From contig NZ_BOOU01000010.1 of NCBI RefSeq assembly GCF_016863395.1, positions 16,667 to 80,666 on the forward strand: DNA of 64,000 nt, given 5' to 3'. The notes under the pieces were generated by a model. That model had not been told where the DNA came from, ran no database searches, and was given only the letters and a program-made list of their open reading frames with translations. A program made the position numbers and the translations under genes. Below, piece after piece: positions 52,639-62,490 of this stretch (the stretch's first letter is position 1; each line of letters opens with the position of its first letter). Source of the stretch: Sphaerisporangium rufum. GTDB taxonomy: Bacteria > Actinomycetota > Actinomycetes > Streptosporangiales > Streptosporangiaceae.

Positions 52639-52900
52639 GCATATGGACGGGGGATGCCGGGGCATTTGACCGATCGGCGAGAAGTCCCTGGCGACATGGG
52701 CCGTTCAGGGGTGAACTCGCGAGGGACGGCGAGAGAAATGTGAGGTTTGGGTAATTAGGGGGAAGTGTTCCCGGAAGTCGGATCTGATTGGAATTGTGCA
52801 ACCAGGTACTCGTGATTTCGATACGATCCATTTACTCGGCGGAGGCGTTCATGTAAGTATCGTTGGCTCCGCTTGGCGGTGAAATTGCGAGGGGATAGGT

Positions 52901-55426
52901 GTGAAGGCCAACGAGACGACGCTGCGCGCGATCATCGCTGGGCAGCAGCAACTGCTGGTGCCGCTGTACCAGCGGCCGTACTCCTGGGAGCGCGGGCAGC
53001 TCGCCACGTTGTGGCGGGACATCGAGCTCCAGGCGGACCGGGTCGAGCAGGGCAAGGACAACAGCCACTTCCTTGGCTCGGTGGTGCTGGCTCCGGGCCC
53101 GAACAACTCGCCCGGCAACCCGGAGTGGCTGGTGGTGGACGGCCAGCAGCGGCTGACCACCCTGCTGGTCGCCCTGTGCGCGCTGCGCGACCACCAGGCC
53201 GCCGAAGACCCGATTCACCGGGATCGGATCAACGAGACCCACCTGATCAACAGGTTCCTGCCCGGTGAGGCCCGCTACCGGTTGCTGCCCACCCAGGTGG
53301 ACCGGCAGGCGTACAAGGACTGCGTCGAGGGGCAGCCGTTCGGAACCACCGACAGCCTCATCGCGCCCGCCTACCAGTTCTTCCGCACCAAGCTCGTCGA
53401 GGTCGACGACCCGGCGGACCCGCACGACATCGCCCGGATCGAGAGCGTCGTGCTGAACCGGCTGAACCTGGTGCAGATCGTGGTGGAGGGCGACGACAAC
53501 ACCTTCCGGATCTTCGAGTCCATCAACAACACCGGCATGCGGCTCAGCCAGGTCGACCTCATCCGCAACTACGTCTTCATGCACCTGCCCACCAAGGGCC
53601 AGTTCGTGTACGACACCTACTGGCTGCCCATGCAGCAGATGCTGGGTCCCAAGGGGATGGATCAGCTGATGTACCTGGCGCTGGTCCTGGAACGGGGTGA
53701 CGAGGCGCAGTACAACGACACCTACCGCGGCCACCAGGACCTGCTCCGCGAGGTCACGGCGGACAAGAAGGACGTCGAGACCAAGGTCGAGCAGTACGTC
53801 AAGGATCTCGCCCGGCGGTCCCGCTACCTGCAGCGGATCCTCGAGCCGACCGGCGAGTCGGAGCTGGACGAGCGCCTGCGGTTCCTGAACGAGTGGAAAG
53901 GAAACACCGCCTACCCCGTCATCCTCCGGTTGCTGGAACTGCGGGAGAGTGGCGAGGCATGCGACGAGCGGGTCATTCAAGCTCAGCGGTACATCGAGAG
54001 CTTCCTGGTCCGCCGGCTGATCGCCGGTGTCACCACCGGCAGCCTGAACAAGATCTTCATGCGGCTTACCAGGGAACTCACCGGTGAGGAGGATGTGGAC
54101 GAAGTCGTGCGCAGAGGGCTCTCGCCGGCCCGGCTGTACTGGTCGTCCGACGAGCAGTTCCGCAGCGACATCCGCAACCGGTCCTTCTACTGGCAGGGGC
54201 GCACCGCGCAGCAGAAGCTTGTGCTCCGCCGGCTGGAGGAGTCCTACGGTGGTAAGGAACACGTCGAGGTCGCCGACAAGAAGATCACCATCGAGCACGT
54301 GCTGCCGCAGACCCTCACCGCCGAGTGGCGGGCCCAGCTCGCCGCCGACGGGGACGCCGACCGGATCCACAAGGAGCTGGTGCACACCCTGGGCAACCTC
54401 ACGCTGACCGGCTACAACTCCGAGCTGAGCAACACACCGTTCCCCAGGAAGCGCGACTTTCTGGGCCAGAGCAGCCTGGTGATGAACCAGCGGATCGCCA
54501 AGCAGGAGCGGTGGGGCCGGGCGGAGATCCAGGCCCGCGCCGACGAGCTGGCCGCCCGCGCCATCGAGATCTGGCCGAGCCCGCTGGACCTCGGCCCGGT
54601 CGGGCCCTCGCGGGACTGGACGCTGCTGCACTCCGCGCTCGCCGCGCTGCCGACCGGCACCTGGACCACCTACGGTGACCTGGCGGAGCTGATCGGGTCG
54701 CACGCGGTACCCGTCGGCGTCCACCTGTCCGCGTCGAACGTGCTCAACGCGCACCGGGTGCTCACCTCGAACGGCCAGGTCTCCAAGGGGTTCCACTGGG
54801 CCGACGAAGACGACGACCGCGACGTCCACGAAGTGCTCCGGGCCGAGGGCATCCGGCTCGACGAGGCGGGCCGCGCCGATCCCGGCCAGCGGATCTCCGC
54901 CCGGGAGCTGGCCGAGCTGCTGGAACTGCCCGGGGCGGTGGACCTCAGCGAGGCAGCGCTGACGGCGGATGAGGACTACCTCGATATCGGCGAGCAGGAG
55001 CAGCGCTTCTTGCACCAACTCGGCGAGGCGAGAGGTCCGCACACGGTCGGCAAGGTCTCCCGTCTGTTGGCATGGTGGCGCGGGCGTGGTGGCGAGGTGC
55101 AATTCGGCCGGTCGGCGAACGTCTCGTGCGCGCCCTTCGTCAAGGTCGAGGGTGGGATCCTGCCCATCGTGCGGTTCTACGCCAAAGTGGTGGAGGTGCC
55201 GTTCGCCACGCACAAGAAGCGGGTCCCGTTCACCGACCCGCTGCTCCGTGACGAGCTGCGGCGCAGGCTGAACGAGGCCCCGGGCGTCGACCTGCCGGCG
55301 GCGAAGCTGGAGCTGTACCCGTCGTTCGATATCGCGCTGATGGCGAACGACGCCGTCTGGGACGTGGTGGTCGCCTCGCTCGACTGGTTCGCCAGCCGCG
55401 TCCAGGCCCCGGCGGACCCTGAATAG
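52901..55426 (+). CDS. GmrSD-type modification-dependent nuclease with Atl/MGMT-like domain
   Basis: 841 residues from a GTG preceded by GGGGATAG. N-terminal DUF262 (GmrS-like): VPLYQRPYSWE, DGQQRLTTL, FRIFESINNTGM. DUF1524 (GmrD-like HNH): ITIEHVLPQTL and LGNLTLTGYN. Around 570-660 is an Atl/MGMT-like winged helix (GTWTTYGDLAELIG, ASNVLNAHRVLTSNG). The C-terminus resembles a DUF5655-like domain. It uses NTP and cuts modified phage DNA by family analogy; the added alkyl-base-reading module could recognise the modification. Type IV restriction function is inferred. Confidence 0.9.
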   Translation: MKANETTLRAIIAGQQQLLVPLYQRPYSWERGQLATLWRDIELQADRVEQGKDNSHFLGSVVLAPGPNNSPGNPEWLVVDGQQRLTTLLVALCALRDHQAAEDPIHRDRINETHLINRFLPGEARYRLLPTQVDRQAYKDCVEGQPFGTTDSLIAPAYQFFRTKLVEVDDPADPHDIARIESVVLNRLNLVQIVVEGDDNTFRIFESINNTGMRLSQVDLIRNYVFMHLPTKGQFVYDTYWLPMQQMLGPKGMDQLMYLALVLERGDEAQYNDTYRGHQDLLREVTADKKDVETKVEQYVKDLARRSRYLQRILEPTGESELDERLRFLNEWKGNTAYPVILRLLELRESGEACDERVIQAQRYIESFLVRRLIAGVTTGSLNKIFMRLTRELTGEEDVDEVVRRGLSPARLYWSSDEQFRSDIRNRSFYWQGRTAQQKLVLRRLEESYGGKEHVEVADKKITIEHVLPQTLTAEWRAQLAADGDADRIHKELVHTLGNLTLTGYNSELSNTPFPRKRDFLGQSSLVMNQRIAKQERWGRAEIQARADELAARAIEIWPSPLDLGPVGPSRDWTLLHSALAALPTGTWTTYGDLAELIGSHAVPVGVHLSASNVLNAHRVLTSNGQVSKGFHWADEDDDRDVHEVLRAEGIRLDEAGRADPGQRISARELAELLELPGAVDLSEAALTADEDYLDIGEQEQRFLHQLGEARGPHTVGKVSRLLAWWRGRGGEVQFGRSANVSCAPFVKVEGGILPIVRFYAKVVEVPFATHKKRVPFTDPLLRDELRRRLNEAPGVDLPAAKLELYPSFDIALMANDAVWDVVVASLDWFASRVQAPADPE

Positions 55427-55570
55427 CGGGCGACGAATGACCGACACCGGCTTCGGGGTGGGCGAGCATCTCATCAAGTTCCTGGCCCACCAACTGCGCG
55501 AGGGGACGGCCAGGGCGGGGAAGGGGCTCGCCCGATAGACGGGGCCGACTTTGTCCTCGGGATCACGCGT

Positions 55571-56557
55571 TCAGGACGATAGGAAGACCTCGTCGAGGTG
55601 CCATTGGAGGCCTTCTCGGTCTGGGTGGTCGCGGCGGTGGTCGGGGACGGCGATGGGGTGGCCGGCTCGCCGGTAGAACTCCTCGCCGTTGCCGAACTCC
55701 TCGCGCAAGCGAGGGCTGACCCGCAGCCGGTACTGCGGATCCACCGCCAGGTAGCCACGGTCGAACAATGTGTGCACGTCCGAGCGGAGCAGCAGCCCAT
55801 TGTCGAGGCGGTGCTGGCCGCCGGCCGAGACCGGACGGATGTGGGCGGCCTGGAGAACCGGCCTGATCTTCTCTCCGGTGACGGCGCAACGCCGATGGTA
55901 GGCGCCGAGGACGACGGCCTGGAACGACCGCTGGCCGAGACGGCGTGGCGCCAGCCGCGGATCGCCGAACATCGGCCCGTCCCGATGCCACGGCTCGGAG
56001 AGGTCGATCTCGACGGGCGCGCCGAGCAGGCGTAATAAGAGGTCCTCGAAGTAGCCGGCATGGGGGTGGGTCGCCAGGTCATATCCCTTGCCCTGCACGA
56101 TGTTCGGCGCGAAGTCCGGGGGAGGGCCGGCGGGTTCGTCGAGCGAGAAGAACCGGCTGTCGCGGACGAAGACACAGCCGATGACCGGGTCCTCGCCGGG
56201 TGCTATGGGTTGCCGGCGGTACTTGCCGATCCGTAGGCGCATTTCGGTGATGTCGGCCGCCCCGTTGGCCTGACCGAAGAACTCCCAGGCTTCGGAGAGC
56301 CGGAGTTGGGCGAAGCCGCTGTAGAAGCCGCCGCCGATCACCCGGTTGTGCGGGTGGTGACTTTTGAAGAAGAAGGGCTCGCCGGGGCTGAGGACCCGGA
56401 ACTCGCGTCCCCCGGACGGCCGCCAGAAGTTCACTTCCGTCAAATGCGGATGGGCGGCGAGGAAATGGTACCAATCGCGATCGGTCACCCCGACGTAGGC
56501 CTTCACGCACGAATTGTCCATCGCATTGATCGTCGCCGCCACCCGCTTGCCCGACAT
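55571..56557 (-). CDS. HNH endonuclease, putative restriction enzyme
   Basis: 328 residues from ATG 56557; the ATG at 56521 (just before AYVGVTDRDWYHFL) is possible, and neither has a strong ribosome-binding site. The N-terminal half resembles base-modification-reading domains of type IV-like enzymes (YVGVTDRDWYHFLAAHPH, PGEPFFFKSHHPHNRVIGG). The HNH domain is at about 215-265 (YHRRCAVTGEKIRPVLQAAH, HRLDNGLLLRSDVHTLFD). Convergent with the GmrSD-type gene, so three nuclease genes sit together. Confidence 0.87.
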   Translation of the reverse strand: MSGKRVAATINAMDNSCVKAYVGVTDRDWYHFLAAHPHLTEVNFWRPSGGREFRVLSPGEPFFFKSHHPHNRVIGGGFYSGFAQLRLSEAWEFFGQANGAADITEMRLRIGKYRRQPIAPGEDPVIGCVFVRDSRFFSLDEPAGPPPDFAPNIVQGKGYDLATHPHAGYFEDLLLRLLGAPVEIDLSEPWHRDGPMFGDPRLAPRRLGQRSFQAVVLGAYHRRCAVTGEKIRPVLQAAHIRPVSAGGQHRLDNGLLLRSDVHTLFDRGYLAVDPQYRLRVSPRLREEFGNGEEFYRRAGHPIAVPDHRRDHPDREGLQWHLDEVFLSS

Positions 56558-56670
56558 CTCTTATCGGTGCCACCAGACCACCGGAGAGCAGTGCTTGATC
56601 GTCGGGTCTGGTCGCTCCACGGATGAGCATGTGCGCGGGTGGGGCGATGTCTCGTCGGGGAGGGCCGGGA

Positions 56671-57894
56671 CTATCGGGCCGCGGGCTGGGGGCGGTGGGC
56701 GGGGAAGGCGTGGGAGCGGGCGGCCAGCACGATGGCGAGGACCGGCACGGCCAGCACCAGGACGGTCCACGGGAGGGCGACCACGCCGAAGTGGTCCAGC
56801 AGGAGGCCGCCGGCGATGCCGCCGCCGGCCATGGCGACGTTCCACAGGGTGACGAGCATGGCCTGCGCGGCGTCGGCCAGGTCGCCGCCCGCGTCACCGG
56901 CGGCGGTCTGCAGCAGGGTGGGGACGCCGCCCCAGCCGAGCCCCCACAGCGTCACCGCGAGGTACACCGGCGCCGGGTGGCCGGCGAAGAGCGCCAGCAC
57001 GGTCGCCCCGGCCGCGATCAGCAGCACGCCGGCGATGGTGAGACGACGTAGTCGCCGGTGGAGGTGGGCTCCGACGGCCCAGATGCTCACCAGCGAGGCC
57101 GCGCCGAACAGGAGCAGGGCGACGTCGGTGGCGTCGCCCATCGCGAACCGGTCGAGGAACGCGGCGATGTAGGCGTAGAGGATGGTGTGCGCCAGCACCA
57201 CGACGAGGGTGACGGCCAGGACCGGTGCCACGCCGGGGACCCGCAGGGCGCGCGTCATCGGGGTCCGCTCGTCCTGCCGCCGTCCGGGGTGGTCCGGGAC
57301 GGCGAGCATGATCCAGCCGAGCAGGACGGCGGTGAGCACGGTGATGCCGAGGAAGGCCGTCCGCCAGCCGAACGCCGTGCCCGCGAAGGTTCCGGCGGGC
57401 ACTCCGAGCGACAGGGCGACCGGGATGCCGGCCATGGCGATCGCCATGGCCCGGCCCTGCAGGTGCGCGGGGGCCAGCCGGCGCGCGTAGCCTGCCAGCA
57501 GCGCCCAGGCCAGGCCGGCGGCGACTCCCGCCACGAAGCGGGCCGACATGGTGAGGACGTAGTCCGCCGAGACCGCCGTCACCGTGTTGGCGGCCGCGAA
57601 ACCGGCCATCGCCGTCAGCAACAGCCGCTTGCGGCGCCACCCGCTGGTGGCCGCGGTGAGCGGGATCGCGGTGAGGGCGGTGGCGATCGCGTAGATCGTC
57701 ACCAGCTGCCCGGTGGCGGACTCGCCGACGCGCAGGTCGGCGCTCATCTGGGGCAGCAGGCCCGCGGGCAGCGTCTCGGTGAGGCTGGTGATGAAGACGG
57801 CCGTCGCCAGCGCCAGCAGGGCCGCCAGCGGCAGCCGGGGGGTGCCGGCGGTGGCGCCTGGCCCGGTGGCGCGCTCTGTGCTGCTTGTGGACAT
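56671..57894 (-). CDS. MFS-family efflux transporter
   Basis: 407 residues, about twelve hydrophobic helices; DHA1-type signature (FITSLTETLPAGLLPQMS at the start, GWRRKRLLLTAMAGFA loop, FVAGVAAGLAWALLAGY). Divergent from the MerR regulator at 57959 with a MerR operator between. Probably exports a drug or metabolite when the regulator is activated. Substrate not identifiable. Confidence 0.92.
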   Translation of the reverse strand: MSTSSTERATGPGATAGTPRLPLAALLALATAVFITSLTETLPAGLLPQMSADLRVGESATGQLVTIYAIATALTAIPLTAATSGWRRKRLLLTAMAGFAAANTVTAVSADYVLTMSARFVAGVAAGLAWALLAGYARRLAPAHLQGRAMAIAMAGIPVALSLGVPAGTFAGTAFGWRTAFLGITVLTAVLLGWIMLAVPDHPGRRQDERTPMTRALRVPGVAPVLAVTLVVVLAHTILYAYIAAFLDRFAMGDATDVALLLFGAASLVSIWAVGAHLHRRLRRLTIAGVLLIAAGATVLALFAGHPAPVYLAVTLWGLGWGGVPTLLQTAAGDAGGDLADAAQAMLVTLWNVAMAGGGIAGGLLLDHFGVVALPWTVLVLAVPVLAIVLAARSHAFPAHRPQPAAR

Positions 57895-57908
57895 GCCCGT
57901 ATGCTCGA

Positions 57909-57930
57909 ACCTTCACATCGATGTGACGGT
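57909..57930. promoter_or_regulatory. MerR-type operator for the MFS gene
   Basis: ACCTTCACATCGATGTGACGGT, an almost perfect dyad, lies between TTGACC (-35 on the minus strand, 57929-57934) and a CATACG-type -10. The long spacer with a central dyad is the MerR-family hallmark; it drives the MFS gene. Confidence 0.75.
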
Positions 57931-57958
57931 CAACCGGTCGTCCTGTGAGGTGGGTCAC

Positions 57959-58333
57959 ATGCGCATCGGCGAGCTGGCGGACCGGACGGGCGCCTCCCGC
58001 CGGTTGCTCCGCTATTACGAGGAGCAGGGGCTGATCGTCGCCGGGCGTTCGGCCAACGGCTATCGCGACTACGATCCGGCGATGGTGGACCGGGTGCTGC
58101 AGGTCAGGGGTCTGCTCGACGCCGGGTTGCCGACTCGGATCATCAAGCAGATCCTGCCGTGCCTGGACAAACCGCGCGTGATCCACTTCGCCGACGCGAC
58201 CCCCGAGATGATCGCCACGCTGCGGCGGGAGCACGAGCGCCTGGGCCGGCGCGTGGAGTGCCTGGCCCGGAACCGGGACGCCATCGCCGAATATCTGGCC
58301 GAAGTGCTCCGCATCCGCGACCGGGGGGAGTGA
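57959..58333 (+). CDS. MerR-family regulator of the MFS gene
   Basis: 124 residues; ATG after GAGGTGGGTCAC. HTH RIGELADRTGASRRLLRYY with EEQGLI wing, then a dimerising helix (ATLRREHERLGRRVECLARN). The Cys in LPCLDKP near 64 is in the same place as MPCF of the MerR at 44286, and the two leaders are alike, suggesting paralogs. Downstream 58334-58448 is low-complexity CCGCACCG-rich DNA without a gene. Confidence 0.9.
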   Translation: MRIGELADRTGASRRLLRYYEEQGLIVAGRSANGYRDYDPAMVDRVLQVRGLLDAGLPTRIIKQILPCLDKPRVIHFADATPEMIATLRREHERLGRRVECLARNRDAIAEYLAEVLRIRDRGE

Positions 58334-58448
58334 AGTTCTCCCCGGCCCGCCGCACCGCCGCCTGCCGCACCGCCGCACACCGCGCGCCGCACACCGCGCG
58401 CCGCACCGCCGGCCGCCGCACCGCCGGCCGGCCGGGGCCGGACGGGCC

Positions 58449-59165
58449 TTAGAACGGAATCCCGCTCGCCGGAGGCTCAGGGGTGGGGCCGTCGCTCATG
58501 CCGTAAGCAGGCGGTGGGCCGTCGCTCATGCCGTAGCAGGCGGTGGCGGCGCCGGTGGTGAAGGCCCAGTAGCGGTCGCCGTGCGACCAGTGCCACCACT
58601 CGGTCGGGTAGTTGACGAAGCCGGCCGCCGACAGCGCGGCCCCGAGGGTGTCGCGGTTGCGGCGGGCCTCGGCGGAGATGCCGGGGAAGCCGGTGTGGCA
58701 GGCCTCGTCGCTCTCCGGCGGGGTGGCGTTGACCTGCGTGCCCATCGGGAGCTCGACGCCGGAGACCGTGCACAGGGTGAGGTCGACCGCGCCTCCGGTG
58801 ACGTGCGGGGCGACCTCGGGCGGGGAGATGTACTTGCTCGCCTCCCGGGCGGCCCGCCGGTCGTCCCATTCGGGGTTGGCCTGCCGGTGCGTGGCCACCG
58901 ACTCGGCGAAGTACCGCTCCTGCAGGGCCGCCGGGCGGAATCCTTCGACGATCAGCAGGCGCAGTGCTCTGGGCAGCCGGGTCTGCGCCGCCATCAGGCG
59001 GTCGGCCACGCTCAGCCGTACGTGCGCGAACAGGCCTTCGGCGTCCGCCAGGCGCGTGTCCACCCGGAGGGCCTCCAGGGTGCGCAGATTGACCAAAGGC
59101 TCACCGCACTCCCTCACCGGGACCTGGGCGATCCGCGGGTCGGACAGGAGTACGATCTTCGGCAT
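58449..59165 (-). CDS. D-alanyl-D-alanine dipeptidase (VanX/M15D-like)
   Basis: 238 residues from ATG 59165. M15D zinc-site motifs: His/Asp in PHVTGGAVDLTL and EWWHWSHGDRYWAF. VGFRP-type Arg in EGFRPAALQ. The C-terminus carries a duplicated YGMSDGP segment. No signal peptide, so cytoplasmic. In the absence of other van genes it probably trims D-Ala-D-Ala or other dipeptides rather than giving glycopeptide resistance by itself. Confidence 0.9.
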   Translation of the reverse strand: MPKIVLLSDPRIAQVPVRECGEPLVNLRTLEALRVDTRLADAEGLFAHVRLSVADRLMAAQTRLPRALRLLIVEGFRPAALQERYFAESVATHRQANPEWDDRRAAREASKYISPPEVAPHVTGGAVDLTLCTVSGVELPMGTQVNATPPESDEACHTGFPGISAEARRNRDTLGAALSAAGFVNYPTEWWHWSHGDRYWAFTTGAATACYGMSDGPPPAYGMSDGPTPEPPASGIPF

Positions 59166-59264
59166 GCAGGCCTCCGGCTGACGTTTCACGGCGCTCCAGG
59201 CGAGACGCCGACGTCATGATGTGGGACGGCTCTTGAAGAACGCTGTAACCGCTCGTCAGGCGGC

Positions 59265-62261
59265 TCAGCCCAGCTCGCGGTACTCCCGCGCCTCGTGCAG
59301 CCGGAAGATCTCCAGTGCCTCCGCCCGGGTCGTCTTGGCGGCGGCCTCGTCGCCCAGTTGCTCGTGCACCTGGGCCAGGTCGCGCAGGGTCCGGGCGCGG
59401 AACAGGATGGCGCGCATCGCGTCCCACAGCGCCAGTGATTCGGTGAGGCGGCTCCTGGCCTGGTAGAGCCGGCCTTCGGCCAGGTCGAGCTCGCCGAGGG
59501 TGCGCAGGGTGAGCGCCTCCCCGTAGCGGTCGTTGAGGGTCCGGGTGACGGCGAGCGCCTCGGTGAGGGCCTGGCGAGCCGGATCGAACCGGCCGAGCCG
59601 GAGCCAGGCCTTGGCCAGTGAACGCCGGCAGTACGCCTGCATGAGCCGGTCGCCCAGCTCACGGAAGATCGCCAGGGCCCGCGCGCAGAGCTCCTCCGAC
59701 CGCGCCGGCTCCGCACGGGCTCGGTGGTACAGGGCCATGGTGCGCAGGGTCAGCCCTTCGCCGCGGCGGCTGCCCGCCTCCCGGTACAGCGACAGCGCGG
59801 CGGTCAGGTCCTCCCACGCCGCCTCGTAGTCGCCGCGCTCCAGGCGTACGCTGCCGGCCAGCCGCCGGACGTGGGCGACGGCCGCCGGGTCCGACAGGCC
59901 GCCCCACAGCCGGCTCGCCCGGCCCAGGAAGTGCAGCGCCTCGGGCAGATAGCCCTGCTCCCGGCAGGCGGCGCCGAGGGCGGCCAGCGTGGCGGCCTCG
60001 CCCCGGGCGTCCCGGGCGGTGCGGAACAGCGACAGCGCCTGGCCGAGGTACTCGCGGGATTCGGCGTAGTGGTCGCGTTCGTAGGCCAGGTGGCCCAGGC
60101 CGGCGAGCAGGATCGCCTCACCCAGGGCGTTGCCCGTCCGCCGCGCCACCGCCAGGGCGGCCTCGTGCGTGCGGTGCCAGGCCGCGAACGGGTTGTCGAA
60201 GACGTGCTGGCTGCCCTCGAAGGCCACCGAAGACAGCCCGGCGGCCAGCTCCACCGCGATGTCGTCGAGATCCATGGCCGCGGCGAGCTCCACCGCGACG
60301 ATCAGCGTCTCCTCCTCGCTGCGAAGCCAGCCGCGCGGATCGGCGAGCACCGTCCGCGCCACCTCCGCCTCCAGCGGCCGGGCCAGGCCGAGGGAGGTCC
60401 GCATCGGGATCCCCCCGCTCGGTAAGGCCTCGCTGAGCCGTTCGACCAGCCACAGCCACCCGCCGAGCACCCTGCGGACGATCGCCGTGCGGTCCGCCGC
60501 CGGCTCCTCGGCCACCGCGCGTTCCCGGGCGAACAGCCGGACCAGGTCGTGCAGCCGGTAGCGGGTGCGGCCCGCGGCGTCGGTGCCGGTCACGCTCGCC
60601 AGCGAGGTGTCCACCAGATGGTCCAGAAGCTCCTCCGCCTGGTCCAGCCCGGTCTCCATGGCCGCCGCCGTCACCCACACCGGGAAGGACGGCAGGCCGA
60701 GCAGCCCTAGGCGGCGTAGCGCGGTCTTGGCCCCGGCGGGCAGCAGGTCGTAGCTGAGGGCGATACCGGCCCGCACCTGCTGGTCTCCGGCGGCCAGCTC
60801 GTCCAGCCGGCGTTGCTCGTCGGCCAGCCGGTCGGCCAGCCGGGCCACCGACCAGTGCCTGCGCGACGCCAGCCGGGCCCCGGAGATGCGCAGCGCCAGC
60901 GGCAGGCCGCCGCACTGCCGCACGATCCGCCGGGCCGCGTCCGGGTCGGCGGCGACCCGGTCCGGACCGGCGACCCGCTCCAGCAGCCGCAGCGCGGCCT
61001 CGTCGGGTAACAGTCCGAGGTCGAGTACCGCCGCGCCGGCCAGGCCGGCCAGCCGGTTGCGGGAGGTGACGATCACCCCGCAGCCCGGTGCGCCGGGTAA
61101 CAGCGGCCGGACCTGCCGCTCGGCGCCGGCGTCGTCCAGGACGATCAGCTTGCGCCGCTCGGCGAGCAGGCTGCGGTAGCGGGCGGCGCGCTCTTCGAGC
61201 GTGCCGGGCGGTGAGGCGGCGGGCTCCAGCTCGCGCAGCAGCCGGCCGAGGACCTCCTGCGGGGTGGCGGGCGCCTCGGTGGTGCCGCGTAACTCGACGT
61301 ACAGCTGGCCGTCGGGATAGCTGGAGGCGACCTCGTGCGCGGCGCGCAGCGCCAGGGTGGACTTCCCCACCCCGGCGGCCCCGAAGATCACGCAGACCGG
61401 GATGGCGCCCGGCCGGGCCAGCCGGTCGCGCAGTTCGGCGACCTCCGCCTCGCGCGCGGTGAAGTCGGGCGGCGGGGAGGGCAGCTGGCGGGGTGGCGGA
61501 TTCTTCGTCCCGCCCAGCAGCGCGGGGTCGGACCGCAGGATGGACTCGTGGGCCTGCCGCAGTTCCGCCCCCGGTTCGACCCCGAGCTCCTCGACCAGCA
61601 CCCGGCGGCCGTGCTGGTATACCGCGAGCGCGTCCGCCTGCCGTCCGGCCCGGTAGAGGACCATCATCAGGTCGCGGCGCAACAGCTCGCGGGCCGGATG
61701 CGTCGCGACCAGCTCGGTGAGCTCCTCGATCAGCCCTTCGGTGCGGTCCGCGGCCAGATCCGCCGCGATGCGCTCCTCGAGCACCGTCAGCCGCAGCTCC
61801 TCCAGCCGGCTCGCCTCGGCGCGCAGGTAGGGGTCGGCGATGCCGCCGAGCGCCGGGCCGCGCCATAATGCCAGGGCCGTCCGGAAGGAGTCCCCCGCCC
61901 GGCGGTGGTCCTCCTGGCGTGCCTCCCGCCGTCCCTGGTCGACGAGCCGCTCGAAGACGGTCTTGTCCAGGGCGTCCGGCGGGACCTTCGCCGCGTAGCC
62001 GACCCGGTGCGTGACGATCACCTCCGGCAGGCCCGCCCGGGTGAACGCCCGGCGCAGCAACGCGACGTAGGTCTGCACTATCCCGCGCGCGGTGGGCGGC
62101 GGGTCGTCCTGCCACAGCACCTCGGTCAGCCGCTCGACGGTGACCGCCCGGCCCTCGCCCAGGAGAAGGGCGGCGAGCAGCGCGCGCGGTTTGCTTCCTC
62201 CGAGGGGGACCTGCCGCCCATCGCTCCACACCTCGACCGGACCGAGTAGCCGTATCTCCAT
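59265..62261 (-). CDS. AfsR/SARP-family transcriptional regulator
   Basis: 998 residues. OmpR-type winged helix at residues 1-90 (MEIRLLGPVEVWSDGRQVPL), bacterial transcriptional-activation domain about 95-245 (FERLVDQGRR, ADALAVYQHGRRVLVEELG), NB-ARC NTPase with GAAGVGKSTLAL and KLIVLDDAG, and a C-terminal TPR region (about 680-990). Activator of secondary metabolism by family analogy. No biosynthetic genes are visible in the window, so the target is unknown. Upstream region has a perfect terminator of the next gene. Confidence 0.93.
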   Translation of the reverse strand: MEIRLLGPVEVWSDGRQVPLGGSKPRALLAALLLGEGRAVTVERLTEVLWQDDPPPTARGIVQTYVALLRRAFTRAGLPEVIVTHRVGYAAKVPPDALDKTVFERLVDQGRREARQEDHRRAGDSFRTALALWRGPALGGIADPYLRAEASRLEELRLTVLEERIAADLAADRTEGLIEELTELVATHPARELLRRDLMMVLYRAGRQADALAVYQHGRRVLVEELGVEPGAELRQAHESILRSDPALLGGTKNPPPRQLPSPPPDFTAREAEVAELRDRLARPGAIPVCVIFGAAGVGKSTLALRAAHEVASSYPDGQLYVELRGTTEAPATPQEVLGRLLRELEPAASPPGTLEERAARYRSLLAERRKLIVLDDAGAERQVRPLLPGAPGCGVIVTSRNRLAGLAGAAVLDLGLLPDEAALRLLERVAGPDRVAADPDAARRIVRQCGGLPLALRISGARLASRRHWSVARLADRLADEQRRLDELAAGDQQVRAGIALSYDLLPAGAKTALRRLGLLGLPSFPVWVTAAAMETGLDQAEELLDHLVDTSLASVTGTDAAGRTRYRLHDLVRLFARERAVAEEPAADRTAIVRRVLGGWLWLVERLSEALPSGGIPMRTSLGLARPLEAEVARTVLADPRGWLRSEEETLIVAVELAAAMDLDDIAVELAAGLSSVAFEGSQHVFDNPFAAWHRTHEAALAVARRTGNALGEAILLAGLGHLAYERDHYAESREYLGQALSLFRTARDARGEAATLAALGAACREQGYLPEALHFLGRASRLWGGLSDPAAVAHVRRLAGSVRLERGDYEAAWEDLTAALSLYREAGSRRGEGLTLRTMALYHRARAEPARSEELCARALAIFRELGDRLMQAYCRRSLAKAWLRLGRFDPARQALTEALAVTRTLNDRYGEALTLRTLGELDLAEGRLYQARSRLTESLALWDAMRAILFRARTLRDLAQVHEQLGDEAAAKTTRAEALEIFRLHEAREYRELG

Positions 62262-62435
62262 CGGTTCTCTCCAGGACGCTCGATCTTGATCTTCTCAAGA
62301 ACAAAGATCGGTTCGGTAGTCCATGCGGTGGTCCAGATGTGAAACGCGGTCTCGGCGCGCGACTTCATCGCCCTGCATTGAGATTCGCTTCCTAAGGGCC
62401 ACGCTCCGGCGCCGCCCCGGTATCGCCGCATGGCG

Positions 62436-62466
62436 GAAGGGCCCCGGGGGCATCCCGGGGCCCTTC
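62436..62466. terminator. Strong terminator hairpin
   Basis: GAAGGGCCCCGGG (62436-62448) and CCCGGGGCCCTTC (62454-62466) form perfect 13-bp arms with a 5-base loop, 24 bp beyond the stop of the minus-strand gene at 62491. It separates that gene from the AfsR gene. Confidence 0.85.
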
Positions 62467-62490
62467 ATGCCAGGTGTGCTCGTCGCGCGG

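Noticed and set aside
58334..58448. CCGCACCG-rich repeats as a structural or regulatory element
   Set aside because: Simple low-complexity GC slippage between convergent gene ends; no regular unit or conserved hairpin could be defined.
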